Source: Chitinophaga solisilvae | GTDB taxonomy: Bacteria > Bacteroidota > Bacteroidia > Chitinophagales > Chitinophagaceae | DNA: 64,000 nt | Direction of reading: 5' to 3' | Assembly (NCBI RefSeq): GCF_009928525.1 | Contig: NZ_JAABOK010000011.1 | Location: forward strand, 164,400 to 228,399 | Translations under genes and position numbers: made by a program | Part shown: positions 52,810 through 61,690 of the stretch, one piece after another | How positions within the stretch are numbered: the stretch's first letter is position 1 | Layout of the letters: every line of letters starts with the position of its first letter | Notes under the pieces: generated by a model | The model's database searches: none | What the model was told of the DNA's origin: nothing | Seen by the model: the letters and a program-made list of their open reading frames with translations, nothing else

Positions 52810-54372
52810 TCAGCGGATGAGCGTCAGGCTCCCCTGCTGCTTACGGGCCTGCTGCCGGCTGTCTGTATAGGTAAGTACCCAAATATAGCTGCCCGCAGGT
52901 TGCTGCGCCCCATCCCAGGCATCCTGCGGATTGCTGCTCCGGAAAACGGCAGCCCCCCACCGGTTAAATACCTGTAGCTGGAAATCGCGTACATCATCAT
53001 TCACGCGGCAGCGGAACACATCATTCAGGCCATCACTGTTAGGGCTAAACGCCGTAGGGACATATACCGCGCATTGCCGCTGGTTGCGGATAATTTCAGC
53101 ATTGCCGCGTACCTCACATTCATTTTTATCTTTCACCTGGAAATAATAGCGGCCCTCGTTGAGCTGGGACCAGGCATTGTCTGACTGCCAGTTGCCCAGT
53201 TCCAGTTTAAACAGGTAAGGCATGGTGCCCCCGGCTATGGCGAGGGAGATCCGGCCATCGCGGGTATCGCTGCAGCTGATATCCTTTACCTCCTGGTGTG
53301 CTATCTGTAACGGTAATGGCTCTACGACCCGGATATCATTCAGTGTTACCGAACAACCCGGATCATCTTTTACTTTTACCTGATAGCTGCCGGGGCGGAG
53401 CTTCCTGAACTGCGGTGTTTCCGTGGGATGACCTCCGCCGTTGAAGAAATAATGATACGGCGGTGTGCCGCCGCTGGTCGTCAGCGCTATTTCATTGTTG
53501 TTATCACCGGAGCAGCGGGAGGGTGTGATGAGGATATCATTTTTCAGGATGGTTTCCATCACGGTTATCTGCCCGGTGCTGGTGGTACCGTTACGGGCAG
53601 TAGCTGTTACCTCGTAGTTACCTGCCGGCAGATGGGTCACCTGGCTGGTGGTTTGTCCGCCAGGCTTCCACAGGTAAGTACAGGGGCCGGTACCACCGGT
53701 AACGGCTGCACGAACAATGCCGGTACTTTCTCCCTGGCAGGTGTTCTGTGAAGAGAGCGACAGCCGCGGGGTTTCCAGTACGCTGGCCGAGAGGTTGTCC
53801 ACCAGTATACCCGCCAGACGACCATTGTTGCAGTCGCTGCTGTGATAACTGAACAGGGAAAACACGTGGTAGTCTGCCTTCGGTGTAAAGATGATGTTAT
53901 ATCTTTTCCATTCCGTATGCGTGAATACGGGCGATTTCCACAACAGCTCCCCTTTAGCCTGCGAACCGTTACCGGCGTATATGGCAAGACCTCCGTTACA
54001 TACTTTCTGCTTAAAATAATCTACCGGAAAAGCCATATCAAAAGACAGCGCATAGGTGATGCCCGCCTTGAGTACACCATTCAGTTGCTGGGAGATGCCT
54101 TCATCCCATTCTGCTGTAGCGAGTAGCCCGATGTAGGTATCGCCGTTCACGGCAGGCTTCATAATGTTGCAGCAGGTGCCCGGCTGAATGTCGGGCGAAT
54201 TAGCTGCGATCGTCCATTCCGGCGGGGCGGTGGCAGCTTTGGGCTTCCCTTCAAGGGAAGGATTACGGATAATAACATCCTGTGCATGGATATCCGTTAA
54301 AGACAAAAAGGATAGCCATAGCAGCATCGTCAAGAAATTTTTTCTTACAAATAGGTTTTTCACTGCAGCCAT
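52810..54372 (-). CDS. Secreted SprB-repeat protein with type B T9SS (gliding-motility-like) C-terminal domain
   Basis: 520 residues. The signal peptide runs to about 31 (LTMLLWLSFLSLTDIHAQ). A galactose-binding-like region (about 35-190) precedes three SprB-like repeats (about 200-430; 'AAVTGGTGPCTYLWKPGGQT', 'LTTSGGTPPYHYFFNGGG', 'LAIAGGTMPYLF'). The C-terminal CHU-type module (about 438-520) has 'PTAFSPNSDGLNDVF' and 'VFNRWGAAVF', the gliding-motility-associated sorting domain of type B. It should be exported by T9SS as an adhesin-like surface protein. Ligand unknown. It is a single-gene unit. Confidence 0.88.
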   Translation of the reverse strand: MAAVKNLFVRKNFLTMLLWLSFLSLTDIHAQDVIIRNPSLEGKPKAATAPPEWTIAANSPDIQPGTCCNIMKPAVNGDTYIGLLATAEWDEGISQQLNGVLKAGITYALSFDMAFPVDYFKQKVCNGGLAIYAGNGSQAKGELLWKSPVFTHTEWKRYNIIFTPKADYHVFSLFSYHSSDCNNGRLAGILVDNLSASVLETPRLSLSSQNTCQGESTGIVRAAVTGGTGPCTYLWKPGGQTTSQVTHLPAGNYEVTATARNGTTSTGQITVMETILKNDILITPSRCSGDNNNEIALTTSGGTPPYHYFFNGGGHPTETPQFRKLRPGSYQVKVKDDPGCSVTLNDIRVVEPLPLQIAHQEVKDISCSDTRDGRISLAIAGGTMPYLFKLELGNWQSDNAWSQLNEGRYYFQVKDKNECEVRGNAEIIRNQRQCAVYVPTAFSPNSDGLNDVFRCRVNDDVRDFQLQVFNRWGAAVFRSSNPQDAWDGAQQPAGSYIWVLTYTDSRQQARKQQGSLTLIR

Positions 54373-54843
54373 AAATTAAGTGCTTGCTCTGAAATCCGGC
54401 CAATGTTCGCTGGCAAATATGCTACCGGCAATCAATATCAGAATGGTTAAGTATTTGAGCGCATTAGGAAATTATAGATCTATTAACTTCTTTCACATAA
54501 ACAATAACACATGAACACAAATGTACATATTAATTTTATCCCCGAACGATTATTTAATAACTGTCAACATGAAAACATTATTGTTTGTTCAAAAAATATA
54601 ACAGTAAGAAAAAATATAATCGTATGAAAACATAAAGGGGACCGGCCTTTCGGCTCAGTCCCCTCTTGGTTCGGACAACTGATTATGAAGAGAGGGAATC
54701 ATATTTTCATCGTACCTGTTCAAAAAGCGTTTCGCGCATACACTTGCCGGTGGCTTGTTTCCGGCGACAGTAAAAAAAAGTGCCAGACATCTTTGCAATA
54801 ATTGCTTTGATGAATGGCACGGACCAAAACGTGGAATGGAATA
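54373..54843. other. 471-bp intergenic region with a hairpin
   Basis: AT-rich upstream region of the SprB-repeat gene. It holds the hairpin at 54636-54664 but no convincing gene. Short frames at 54685-54800 (38 codons) and 54755-54964 lack family features; the latter overlaps the aminotransferase. No TAnnTTTG box was recognised. Confidence 0.5.
54636..54664 (-). terminator. Probable terminator of the exopolysaccharide operon
   Basis: Hairpin AGGGGAC-CGGCC-TTT-CGGCT-CA-GTCCCCT; on the minus strand the stem is followed by TTTATGTTTT. It lies about 180 nt past the aminotransferase stop, the last gene of the operon. Confidence 0.6.
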
Positions 54844-55974
54844 TTATTGCCAGTGTGATTTAATGCAATCAACGGTAGCTGTCAGCTGCTTTGTAGTGAG
54901 ATTGGAACCGCTGGGCAGACAAAGCCCGTTTTCGAAGAGGCGGGCAGCGGTACCGTTTACATAGGCCGGCGCTCCGGAGAATACCGGCTGCAGGTGCATT
55001 GGCTTCCACAGCGGCCGGGATTCAATATTGAGTTTTTCCAGCGCCAGGCGGATGGTTTCCCGGGTAATCCCGTTGCTTGTTTCCGGGTTCACCAGGATAG
55101 TGCTGAGCCAGCGGTTGCTGAACATCCGCGCAGGTTCTGCCACAAATTCAATACCGGGGAGCCCTTGCAGCTGTGCTTCATAAAAACTGTAATTGGCGCG
55201 GCGTTGCCTTACCCTTTCATCCAGTACTTCCATCTGGCCTCTGCCAATACCGGCAGTAACATTACTCATCCGGTAATTGTAACCGATGTGGCTATGTTCA
55301 TAATGCGGCGCAGGGTCCCTGGCCTGCGTAGCGAGGAAGCGCACTTTCGTGAGCGCATGCGGATTATGACCTACCAGAGCGCCGCCGCTGCTGGTCGTAA
55401 TAATTTTGTTACCGTTGAAACTCAGCACACCATATTCTCCCAATGTGCCGCAGGCGCGGTTATCATATAAAGATCCGAGTGCTTCCGCCGCATCTTCAAT
55501 CACGGTGATTTCATATTTTTCTGCCACCGCCTGTATCTCTTCCATCTTTGCCGGCATACCATAGAGATGCACGGGAATAATGGCTTTTGGCTTCCGGCCT
55601 TTGCTGATACGGTCTTTGATAGCTGTTTCCAGCAATACCGGGTCCATATTCCAGGTATCCGTTTCGCTGTCAACAAACACCGGCGTTGCGCCCTGGTATA
55701 CAATCGGATTGGCGGAAGCGGAGAAGGTCATGCTCTGACAAATAACTTCGTCGCCCGCTTTTACGTCTGCCAGTATCAGCGCCAGGTGCAGCGCTGCAGT
55801 ACCGGAAGATAATGCTGCCACATCACCCGCTTTGAGATATGCTTTCAGGTCATTTTCAAATCCATCTACATTTGGCCCCAGTGGCGCAATCCAGTTGGTT
55901 TCAAACGCCGCGTTGACAAACTTCAGTTCGCTCTCCCCCATATGCGGCGAGGAAAGCCAGATCTTTTCATTCAT
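54844..55974 (-). CDS. PLP-dependent DegT/DnrJ/EryC1 aminotransferase (PglE-like)
   Basis: 376 residues from the ATG at 55974 (MNEKIWLSSPHMGESELKFV); a TTG at 55983 is less likely. The PLP-binding lysine is K190 in SFNGNKIITTSSGG, with 'SGTAALHLAL' and 'VIEDAAEALGS' as further PLP contacts. The N-terminal 'WLSSPHMG' and 'FETNWIAPLGPNVDGFE' are typical of PglE-type transferases that make UDP-4-amino sugars in bacillosamine-like pathways. It follows the phosphoglycosyl transferase by 44 nt, the PglC/PglE pairing; a PglD acetyltransferase is not seen. Last gene of the operon. Confidence 0.9.
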   Translation of the reverse strand: MNEKIWLSSPHMGESELKFVNAAFETNWIAPLGPNVDGFENDLKAYLKAGDVAALSSGTAALHLALILADVKAGDEVICQSMTFSASANPIVYQGATPVFVDSETDTWNMDPVLLETAIKDRISKGRKPKAIIPVHLYGMPAKMEEIQAVAEKYEITVIEDAAEALGSLYDNRACGTLGEYGVLSFNGNKIITTSSGGALVGHNPHALTKVRFLATQARDPAPHYEHSHIGYNYRMSNVTAGIGRGQMEVLDERVRQRRANYSFYEAQLQGLPGIEFVAEPARMFSNRWLSTILVNPETSNGITRETIRLALEKLNIESRPLWKPMHLQPVFSGAPAYVNGTAARLFENGLCLPSGSNLTTKQLTATVDCIKSHWQ

Positions 55975-56018
55975 AGTTAACAATAATTATATGGTTAATA
56001 TTTTACTAACGTTGCTGG

Positions 56019-56636
56019 CTACACGCTAACAGTACCGGTAAATTTCTCGGTCGTCACATGCCCTGCCTGTGCGATTCCTTCCGACTTAAATACCTTTATC
56101 ACTGTCATTATCAGAATCCGTATATCCAGTAACAGGCTGATATGATCCACATACCACACATCCAGTTCAAACTTCTGTTCCCAGCTGATGGCATTGCGGC
56201 CGTTGACCTGCGCCCATCCGGTGATACCGGGTTTTACCTCATGCCTTCTCGCCTGCCGCGGAGAATATAAAGAGAGATAATCCACCAGTAACGGCCGCGG
56301 ACCAATCAGGCTCATATCTCCCTTCAACACATTGATGAGCTGCGGAATTTCATCCAGGGATGTTTTGCGCACAAAGCTGCCCACCGCTGTCAGACGCTCA
56401 TGATCCGGCAGCAGCATACCACCGGCATCGCGCCTGTCATTCATGGTTTTAAACTTGATTACCCGGAAGATGCGGCCATTCCTGCCGGGACGTGCCTGGA
56501 AGAAAAACGGCTTCCCGTTGTTGGCTATACTCAGCAACAATACCAGTATCAGGAAAACAGGAGATAATAACAGTAGCCCCAACAGGGCTACTGCGCCATC
56601 GGTTAACGGCTTGAAGAAAAATTGGTAAGGCTTCAA
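56019..56636 (-). CDS. Monotopic phosphoglycosyl transferase (PglC/WcaJ-type sugar transferase)
   Basis: 205 residues, a small PGT. One N-terminal re-entrant hydrophobic segment (about 12-38) is followed by the bacterial sugar transferase domain: 'FRVIKFKTMNDRRD', the catalytic Asp-Glu pair D95-E96 in KTSLDEIPQL, and 'GDMSLIGPRPL'. It transfers a sugar-1-phosphate to undecaprenyl phosphate, starting repeat-unit assembly. The short form (no WcaJ N-terminal helices) matches PglC. It lies between the beta-helix gene and the aminotransferase gene, with 44-nt gaps on both sides. Confidence 0.93.
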   Translation of the reverse strand: MKPYQFFFKPLTDGAVALLGLLLLSPVFLILVLLLSIANNGKPFFFQARPGRNGRIFRVIKFKTMNDRRDAGGMLLPDHERLTAVGSFVRKTSLDEIPQLINVLKGDMSLIGPRPLLVDYLSLYSPRQARRHEVKPGITGWAQVNGRNAISWEQKFELDVWYVDHISLLLDIRILIMTVIKVFKSEGIAQAGHVTTEKFTGTVSV

Positions 56637-56680
56637 TTGATATGGTTTTTATAAAGATATCGGACGATTGCCGGAAATGC

Positions 56681-57859
56681 TTACTGCACCTGCACTTTCT
56701 GCTGTGCTGCTTCTTTCCGGATATTCATCAGCGCATTATTATCAGTTACTTCCCTGCTGGCTTCTGTTCTCTTTACTTCCACATTTTTCAGTTTTGTACT
56801 TACGCCATAATCTGCAGAGTTGTACAGAAAAGGTTTCTTCTGGCAGTTCTTCCATACCGGATTCTCTACATTGATACTGCCTTTCATTGGCTGCGGCAGC
56901 TCACGTTTTGTACCGTACACATAGAACCCGATAAATGAACCATCGTCAATATGATTTCTGACTGTGATATTTACATCTTTCAGGCTTTTACCCGTCAGCT
57001 TCCCCAGCGATACAACTATTCCGGCGCTACCATTATTGAAAGTAACCGGACTGTTGATGCTGATATTATCGATCACATCTGTATTGCTGTTAGGTTCTAT
57101 ATCGATACCGCTTTTAGGATTGGTACCGGAAGTGTTGGAAATCACGGGCCTGTTCAGTTGCAGACCATTTACACAGGTAACGGAGATACCGTTACGGCGG
57201 TTGAAGTCCAGCATAGCGTCATTCACGATAATGTTGCTGCTGCATTTCCCGCTGATATCCCCGATGTAGATACCATCTCCCCAGCAGTCGGACACCACCG
57301 GGCTGACAATCGTCACATCCTGCGAGCCTCTCACGGAGATGCCCATCCCCCACTGTCCGCCGCTGCCCTGATGCGCTTTGCGGTCGCCGGTGATAACAGG
57401 ATTATACACTTTCACCTGTTTCACCTGATGCAGGCGCAGCACTTCATAATTTTCCTTGCTGTTGGGTAACAGCAGCAGTTTAGAGTTTGGCTGAAAACGC
57501 ACGCTGGTATTACTGCGCAGGGTAAGCCCCCTTGCATTTACAGCTACCGGAAAATCGGGAAACATCACATCCTCATGTTGCTGAATACCTTGCTGCAGTT
57601 GATCCGTATAATCCACAGAGCCGTCTTTCACATATCCTCTGGGTAACAGGGTAGTCAGATCAAATACGCCGGCAGCATCGCTTTTCATACTTTTTGCGGC
57701 AGGCGCCGCAGCAGCAAAAGCCTGTACGCTGCCGCCCTTTTTCATATAGGCTGCAGGCAGTTTGCGGTACTTAAAGTTGCTGTTCAGCTGCGCCGCAGCA
57801 GAGAGAGTAATACACAATAAAGACATGGCGATACCCGCCTGCACTAATCGGTTTTTCAT
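56681..57859 (-). CDS. Periplasmic right-handed beta-helix protein
   Basis: 392 residues. The signal peptide (RLVQAGIAMSLLCITLSAAA) is followed by an Ala-rich region (to about 65) and parallel beta-helix repeats (about 90-370) typified by 'QDVTIVSPVVSDCWGDGIYI', 'FNRRNGISVTCVNGLQLNRP' and 'NNGSAGIVVSLG'. The fold is that of pectate-lyase-like polysaccharide-active proteins. Being within an exopolysaccharide operon (ATGA overlap with the preceding GT4, 44 nt before the PGT), it may process or bind the secreted polymer, like alginate epimerases or lyases. No catalytic residues can be assigned. Confidence 0.8.
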   Translation of the reverse strand: MKNRLVQAGIAMSLLCITLSAAAQLNSNFKYRKLPAAYMKKGGSVQAFAAAAPAAKSMKSDAAGVFDLTTLLPRGYVKDGSVDYTDQLQQGIQQHEDVMFPDFPVAVNARGLTLRSNTSVRFQPNSKLLLLPNSKENYEVLRLHQVKQVKVYNPVITGDRKAHQGSGGQWGMGISVRGSQDVTIVSPVVSDCWGDGIYIGDISGKCSSNIIVNDAMLDFNRRNGISVTCVNGLQLNRPVISNTSGTNPKSGIDIEPNSNTDVIDNISINSPVTFNNGSAGIVVSLGKLTGKSLKDVNITVRNHIDDGSFIGFYVYGTKRELPQPMKGSINVENPVWKNCQKKPFLYNSADYGVSTKLKNVEVKRTEASREVTDNNALMNIRKEAAQQKVQVQ

Positions 57860-59079
57860 GATGCACTCATTTTGATTACCTCTAAATATTTTTGTGTAGC
57901 AATATTCAGCGCATAGTTTGCACGGGCTAACCTGGTAGCGTTTAATCCCTGGGCAGATAATAATGCCGCATTATTGATATACCCGGTAAAACGCCGGGCT
58001 TCTGTATTTATACAGGAAACATCCTCCGCCAAAACGATGCCAGCATTCTCCTGTTCCAGCACAGTGGCCTGCCAGCCGCGATAGTTGATGAGCATGGGTT
58101 TTCCGGCCGCCAGACTATCAAAGAATTTATTGGCGGAGTTAGCCCACAACTCGGGGACCGGAATCACAAATGAGGAAGCTACGGTGCATTCATGGTACAG
58201 TTGCGGCAAACTGGATTTCGGCACCGGTGGTAAAAAGAAAACGTTCTGATCCAGCAACTGCTGATCTGCCGCATATTTCAGCAGGGCATCCTTTTCCATA
58301 CCATCACCGATAATCAGGTATTTTATTTCCGGATCGATGGATTTGGTATGTACAGCCAGGTCCAGCATATACCGGAGCCCGTTCACCATTCCGATGGTAC
58401 CGGCATACAAGACGCTGCGCTGCGGCCTGAATCCCAGCAGATCAGTGAGCATTTTCTTCTCCGGATCAAACGCTTCAAATCGTTTTACTTCTGAAATATT
58501 GGGTATGACCGTAATCTTCTCCGCCGGTGTAGCAGTACGTTTCAGGATAGATGCCTTCATATCGTCCGACAAAGCCACGATATGCGCCGCACGCTTGTAA
58601 ATTATGCGTTCAAAGGCATTCAGCGCCTTCACGACCCATTTATTCTTTATAACGCCCATGGCTATAGGAACTTCCGGCCATACGTCCCTCACTTCAAAAA
58701 TGAAAGGCGTTTTATGCCGCCAGCGCTTTACCAGCGCAGGGATGGCAATGGTAATCGGAGTGGAGGTAGCAATCACCACTTCTCCTTTTATGTGCAGTAC
58801 CCGCTTTGAAGCAGCTATCAGAAACTGCAGAAATACCAGTATGCGTTTGAAGAAACTCAGCTTGTTACTGTATTCCTGCTGAAGAATATGCAGCTCCAGT
58901 CCTTCTACCTGTGTAACGGTCCATTTACCGGACAGCGGCATTCCCTTCAGGAAAGCGCTGCTGGTAATAAACACTACCCGGTGCCCCTGCTGCTGAAACT
59001 GTTTCGCCAGGTCATAGGAACGCGTTCCGCCGGCGGTGCTGGGCAAAGAAAAATACTGGTGCAGATAGATAATTGTCAT
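57856..59079 (-). CDS. GT4-family glycosyltransferase (WbuB-like)
   Basis: 407 residues from the ATG at 59079 (MTIIYLHQYFSLPSTAGGTR), the family-typical start; a start at 59112 would overlap the upstream stop. GT-B fold: an N-terminal 'GGTRSYDLAKQFQQQGHRVV' and 'VWPEVPIAMG', then a C-terminal 'YAGTIGMVNGLRYMLDLA' and 'ANSANKFFDSLAAGKPMLIN'. WbuB-like enzymes add fucosamine-type sugars. The stop overlaps the beta-helix start as ATGA. Confidence 0.85.
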   Translation of the reverse strand: MTIIYLHQYFSLPSTAGGTRSYDLAKQFQQQGHRVVFITSSAFLKGMPLSGKWTVTQVEGLELHILQQEYSNKLSFFKRILVFLQFLIAASKRVLHIKGEVVIATSTPITIAIPALVKRWRHKTPFIFEVRDVWPEVPIAMGVIKNKWVVKALNAFERIIYKRAAHIVALSDDMKASILKRTATPAEKITVIPNISEVKRFEAFDPEKKMLTDLLGFRPQRSVLYAGTIGMVNGLRYMLDLAVHTKSIDPEIKYLIIGDGMEKDALLKYAADQQLLDQNVFFLPPVPKSSLPQLYHECTVASSFVIPVPELWANSANKFFDSLAAGKPMLINYRGWQATVLEQENAGIVLAEDVSCINTEARRFTGYINNAALLSAQGLNATRLARANYALNIATQKYLEVIKMSAS

Positions 59080-59101
59080 AGTTGTCTGATTAATACCAGC
59101 A

Positions 59102-60253
59102 TCAGGATTCATAAAATATTTTCCTGATAAACTGCTGTATCGTTACTTCTTTCACTTTGTTAAATGCATTCTTCCGTAAGCTTGCGGCACGCGCATCATC
59201 CGTAGTCAGGCTGATGATTTTATTCTTAAAATCTGTATGATCATTAAAATCCGCAAACAGGATATCTTCTTCATTTTTGAACATACCGGGCAGCGATCCT
59301 ACCGGTGTGCTGATGACATTGATACCATTGGCCATTGCCTCAAGAATTACGCGGGGTGAGCCTTCCGACAGACTGGCAAAAACAAACACATCATGTGTTC
59401 TCAGCAGGCGGTTTAATTGATTGCGTTTGTCCACATGCCCCACGAAATTGATTTTATTGCTGATGCCTGCCTGAGCGGCCTGTGTCTTCAGGTCATTTTC
59501 AAAATCGCCTGAGCCTACGATCGTCAGTGTGGCGTCGGGTTTCGTCTGCAGCAATTCATGAAAAGCCCTGATAACCACTTCCACACCTTTGGCCTTACGC
59601 AGATATCCTACATACAGGAGTTTCAGCGGTTGCTGTGATAGCTGCCGCTGTTCATCCAGAAAGAAGTCGTTTTCATCCAGTGTGCTGGAAACAACGGCAG
59701 TAGCATTTACACGTTGCGCTGCCAGTCTTTGCTGCAGGTGTGTGCCGTTGGTGAATACCTTTGCGCCTTTGCAGGCCCACAGGTAAGCCTGGTGTTCCGG
59801 CTGAAAAAAGGAAATCAGCATTGTTTTCTTCAGCAGGCTGAAATTCGGATTATTGCGGGCGGCATCAATGGGATCTCCCACAAAATGCACGATGCGGCGT
59901 TTATTCCTGAAATAGCGTTTGCTCAGCCAGCCACAGGGAGATGGGTATCTGACATACACGGAGTCGAAGCCTGCGGCATGTTTTTTATAGGCACGGTTAT
60001 ACGAAAAAAGATGTCTGACCTGGTTCATATAGCCTTCCGCGTAAGGAAGGGGGATAACGCGTACGTTACTGAACCGGCCTACCGGCAGCAGTCCTGTTTC
60101 TTCGGCGGTATCATCCTGTTTTACCGGTGAAAGCAGGCAAACGTCATCATAATATTTTACTATTTCACTGAGATAAACCCAGTTGGTATATGGCAGATAA
60201 TACTGATCTCCTGCTTTATGCACCACCCATGCCTGTATCAAAATATTGGTCAT
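59102..60253 (-). CDS. GT4-family glycosyltransferase
   Basis: 383 residues, GT-B fold, no membrane segment. The donor domain has 'KLLYVGYLRKAKGVEVVIRA', 'TIVGSGDFENDLKTQA' and 'VFASLSEGSPRVILEAMANG', where the EGSPRVILEAM stretch is the EX7E-type motif. The acceptor domain is less conserved ('SVYVRYPSPCGWLSKRYF'). It lies 12 nt after the polymerase gene. Donor and acceptor unknown. Confidence 0.85.
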   Translation of the reverse strand: MTNILIQAWVVHKAGDQYYLPYTNWVYLSEIVKYYDDVCLLSPVKQDDTAEETGLLPVGRFSNVRVIPLPYAEGYMNQVRHLFSYNRAYKKHAAGFDSVYVRYPSPCGWLSKRYFRNKRRIVHFVGDPIDAARNNPNFSLLKKTMLISFFQPEHQAYLWACKGAKVFTNGTHLQQRLAAQRVNATAVVSSTLDENDFFLDEQRQLSQQPLKLLYVGYLRKAKGVEVVIRAFHELLQTKPDATLTIVGSGDFENDLKTQAAQAGISNKINFVGHVDKRNQLNRLLRTHDVFVFASLSEGSPRVILEAMANGINVISTPVGSLPGMFKNEEDILFADFNDHTDFKNKIISLTTDDARAASLRKNAFNKVKEVTIQQFIRKIFYES

Positions 60254-60265
60254 AATAAAAAGCTT

Positions 60266-61690
60266 TTATGCATTTATGCGTTGAAATAGTTTGGGTTTAA
60301 TGGCCCGCTGTAACAGAAATTTGTACAGCAGGTAAGGTCCGATGGAATACCACAGCAGGCTTCTTACCACAAACAGGAACTCGCCTCTGCCATACATCAG
60401 GAAGAATGAAGTAAAGGATGCCGCCAGTATCAGCCGGGTATTTTTCTGCATGACAAATACGTCCAGTTTCACGAGCATATAACCGAGCAACACCATAAAG
60501 AATACGCCGAAGATGGAGAAGTTCATATATGCTTCCGCGATAAATGAATAGCCCACACCGCCGCCGGCTGCAGCAGCATGCGGGTTTACGCGTTCTGTCA
60601 GCCACTGGCTGTAGTGAGCGTTCTCAATAGCCGGATGTTTTCCGTTAGTAAATATGTTGGGAAAAATACTGGTCATGGCCCAGAAGTATCCGGAGCCGTA
60701 GGCGTAATCTCTTTCCGCCGGCACGAGTGTCTGGGTATATCCGACGGTTTTCACGCTGCTGCCCATTTCCTTGAGGATGGCCAGCTCCCGGAAGGAGTCG
60801 CCCAGGTATTCCAGGGCCGCTTCCATGGTTGGCTTATCGGCTGCGTTGCGGTAGTTTTTAATCAGCGGGAATACAAAGAACAATACGGCTGCGCCGATAA
60901 TGAAAGACTTGCGGATATTGATGCGTGCCACACATCTGTCGTACAGGATGGCAAATCCCAGTACGGGCATAATGGAGTGGCCGCGGAAGCCGATCATAAA
61001 CAGCAGCATGCAATGCACGAAAATCATAATCATCCATATCAGGCTTCTTCTATTACCGCTGTTTACATCGCACCAGTAGAGAATATACAAGGCCGGAATG
61101 TAGAAGTCGCGCAGAATCTTCGGCACGGAGTCTACCCCATACACTTTCTCCATACCGTACAGGGCGTAGTAACCGTTGGCCATCGCCACCTGCAGGGAAT
61201 CCATCATATAGCTCATTTCAAATACGATGGAAACCGCCAGCAGTGCAAAACCTACTACGCGGAAGGTACGGATATATACCGGCTGATTGTAGACAATGGT
61301 TTTCACTGATTTCAGGTTACCGTGATTCAGATAGAGCAGTGCGCCGAGATAGAGGAAGGAAAAACACAACGCCACAAATATAATGGTGTCGCGCTTTACA
61401 GCCAGATCCGTAATTTCTGTCATCAATGAGTATTCGGTCGGATTAAATATTTTCACGAAGAATCCACCACCGTTGAACAGCATGCCTGCCAGCAGGAAAA
61501 AGTAGAAGATGCTCACCACGGTATCGTTCAACCGGAAGAAGTTGAGCGATTGCCATGCAAACTGTATGACGATCAGGTAAGATAACGTCAGTTCAAATTC
61601 CTGGATACCGGCGTCATAAATGAAGGATGACACCGTGAATATCACGAGGATGAATACAATCTGTATGATGATGGCTTTTAAACTATTCAT
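60266..61690 (-). CDS. Wzy-like oligosaccharide repeat-unit polymerase
   Basis: 474 residues with about 11-12 membrane helices and one larger periplasmic loop (about 285-370). The loop holds 'ETLVPAERDYAYGSGYFWAM'-like charged and aromatic residues as in O-antigen polymerases (visible segment: TLVPAERDYAYGSGYFWAM). Sequence is poorly conserved in this class, so the call rests on topology and on location between two GT genes in an operon with flippase and PGT. The start ATG overlaps the previous stop by 4 nt. An O-antigen ligase is the alternative. Confidence 0.75.
   Translation of the reverse strand: MNSLKAIIIQIVFILVIFTVSSFIYDAGIQEFELTLSYLIVIQFAWQSLNFFRLNDTVVSIFYFFLLAGMLFNGGGFFVKIFNPTEYSLMTEITDLAVKRDTIIFVALCFSFLYLGALLYLNHGNLKSVKTIVYNQPVYIRTFRVVGFALLAVSIVFEMSYMMDSLQVAMANGYYALYGMEKVYGVDSVPKILRDFYIPALYILYWCDVNSGNRRSLIWMIMIFVHCMLLFMIGFRGHSIMPVLGFAILYDRCVARINIRKSFIIGAAVLFFVFPLIKNYRNAADKPTMEAALEYLGDSFRELAILKEMGSSVKTVGYTQTLVPAERDYAYGSGYFWAMTSIFPNIFTNGKHPAIENAHYSQWLTERVNPHAAAAGGGVGYSFIAEAYMNFSIFGVFFMVLLGYMLVKLDVFVMQKNTRLILAASFTSFFLMYGRGEFLFVVRSLLWYSIGPYLLYKFLLQRAIKPKLFQRINA

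Noticed and set aside
54755..54964. 69-codon plus-strand frame with several cysteines
   Set aside because: Half of it overlaps the aminotransferase gene in antisense and no zinc-finger spacing is conserved enough to support it.
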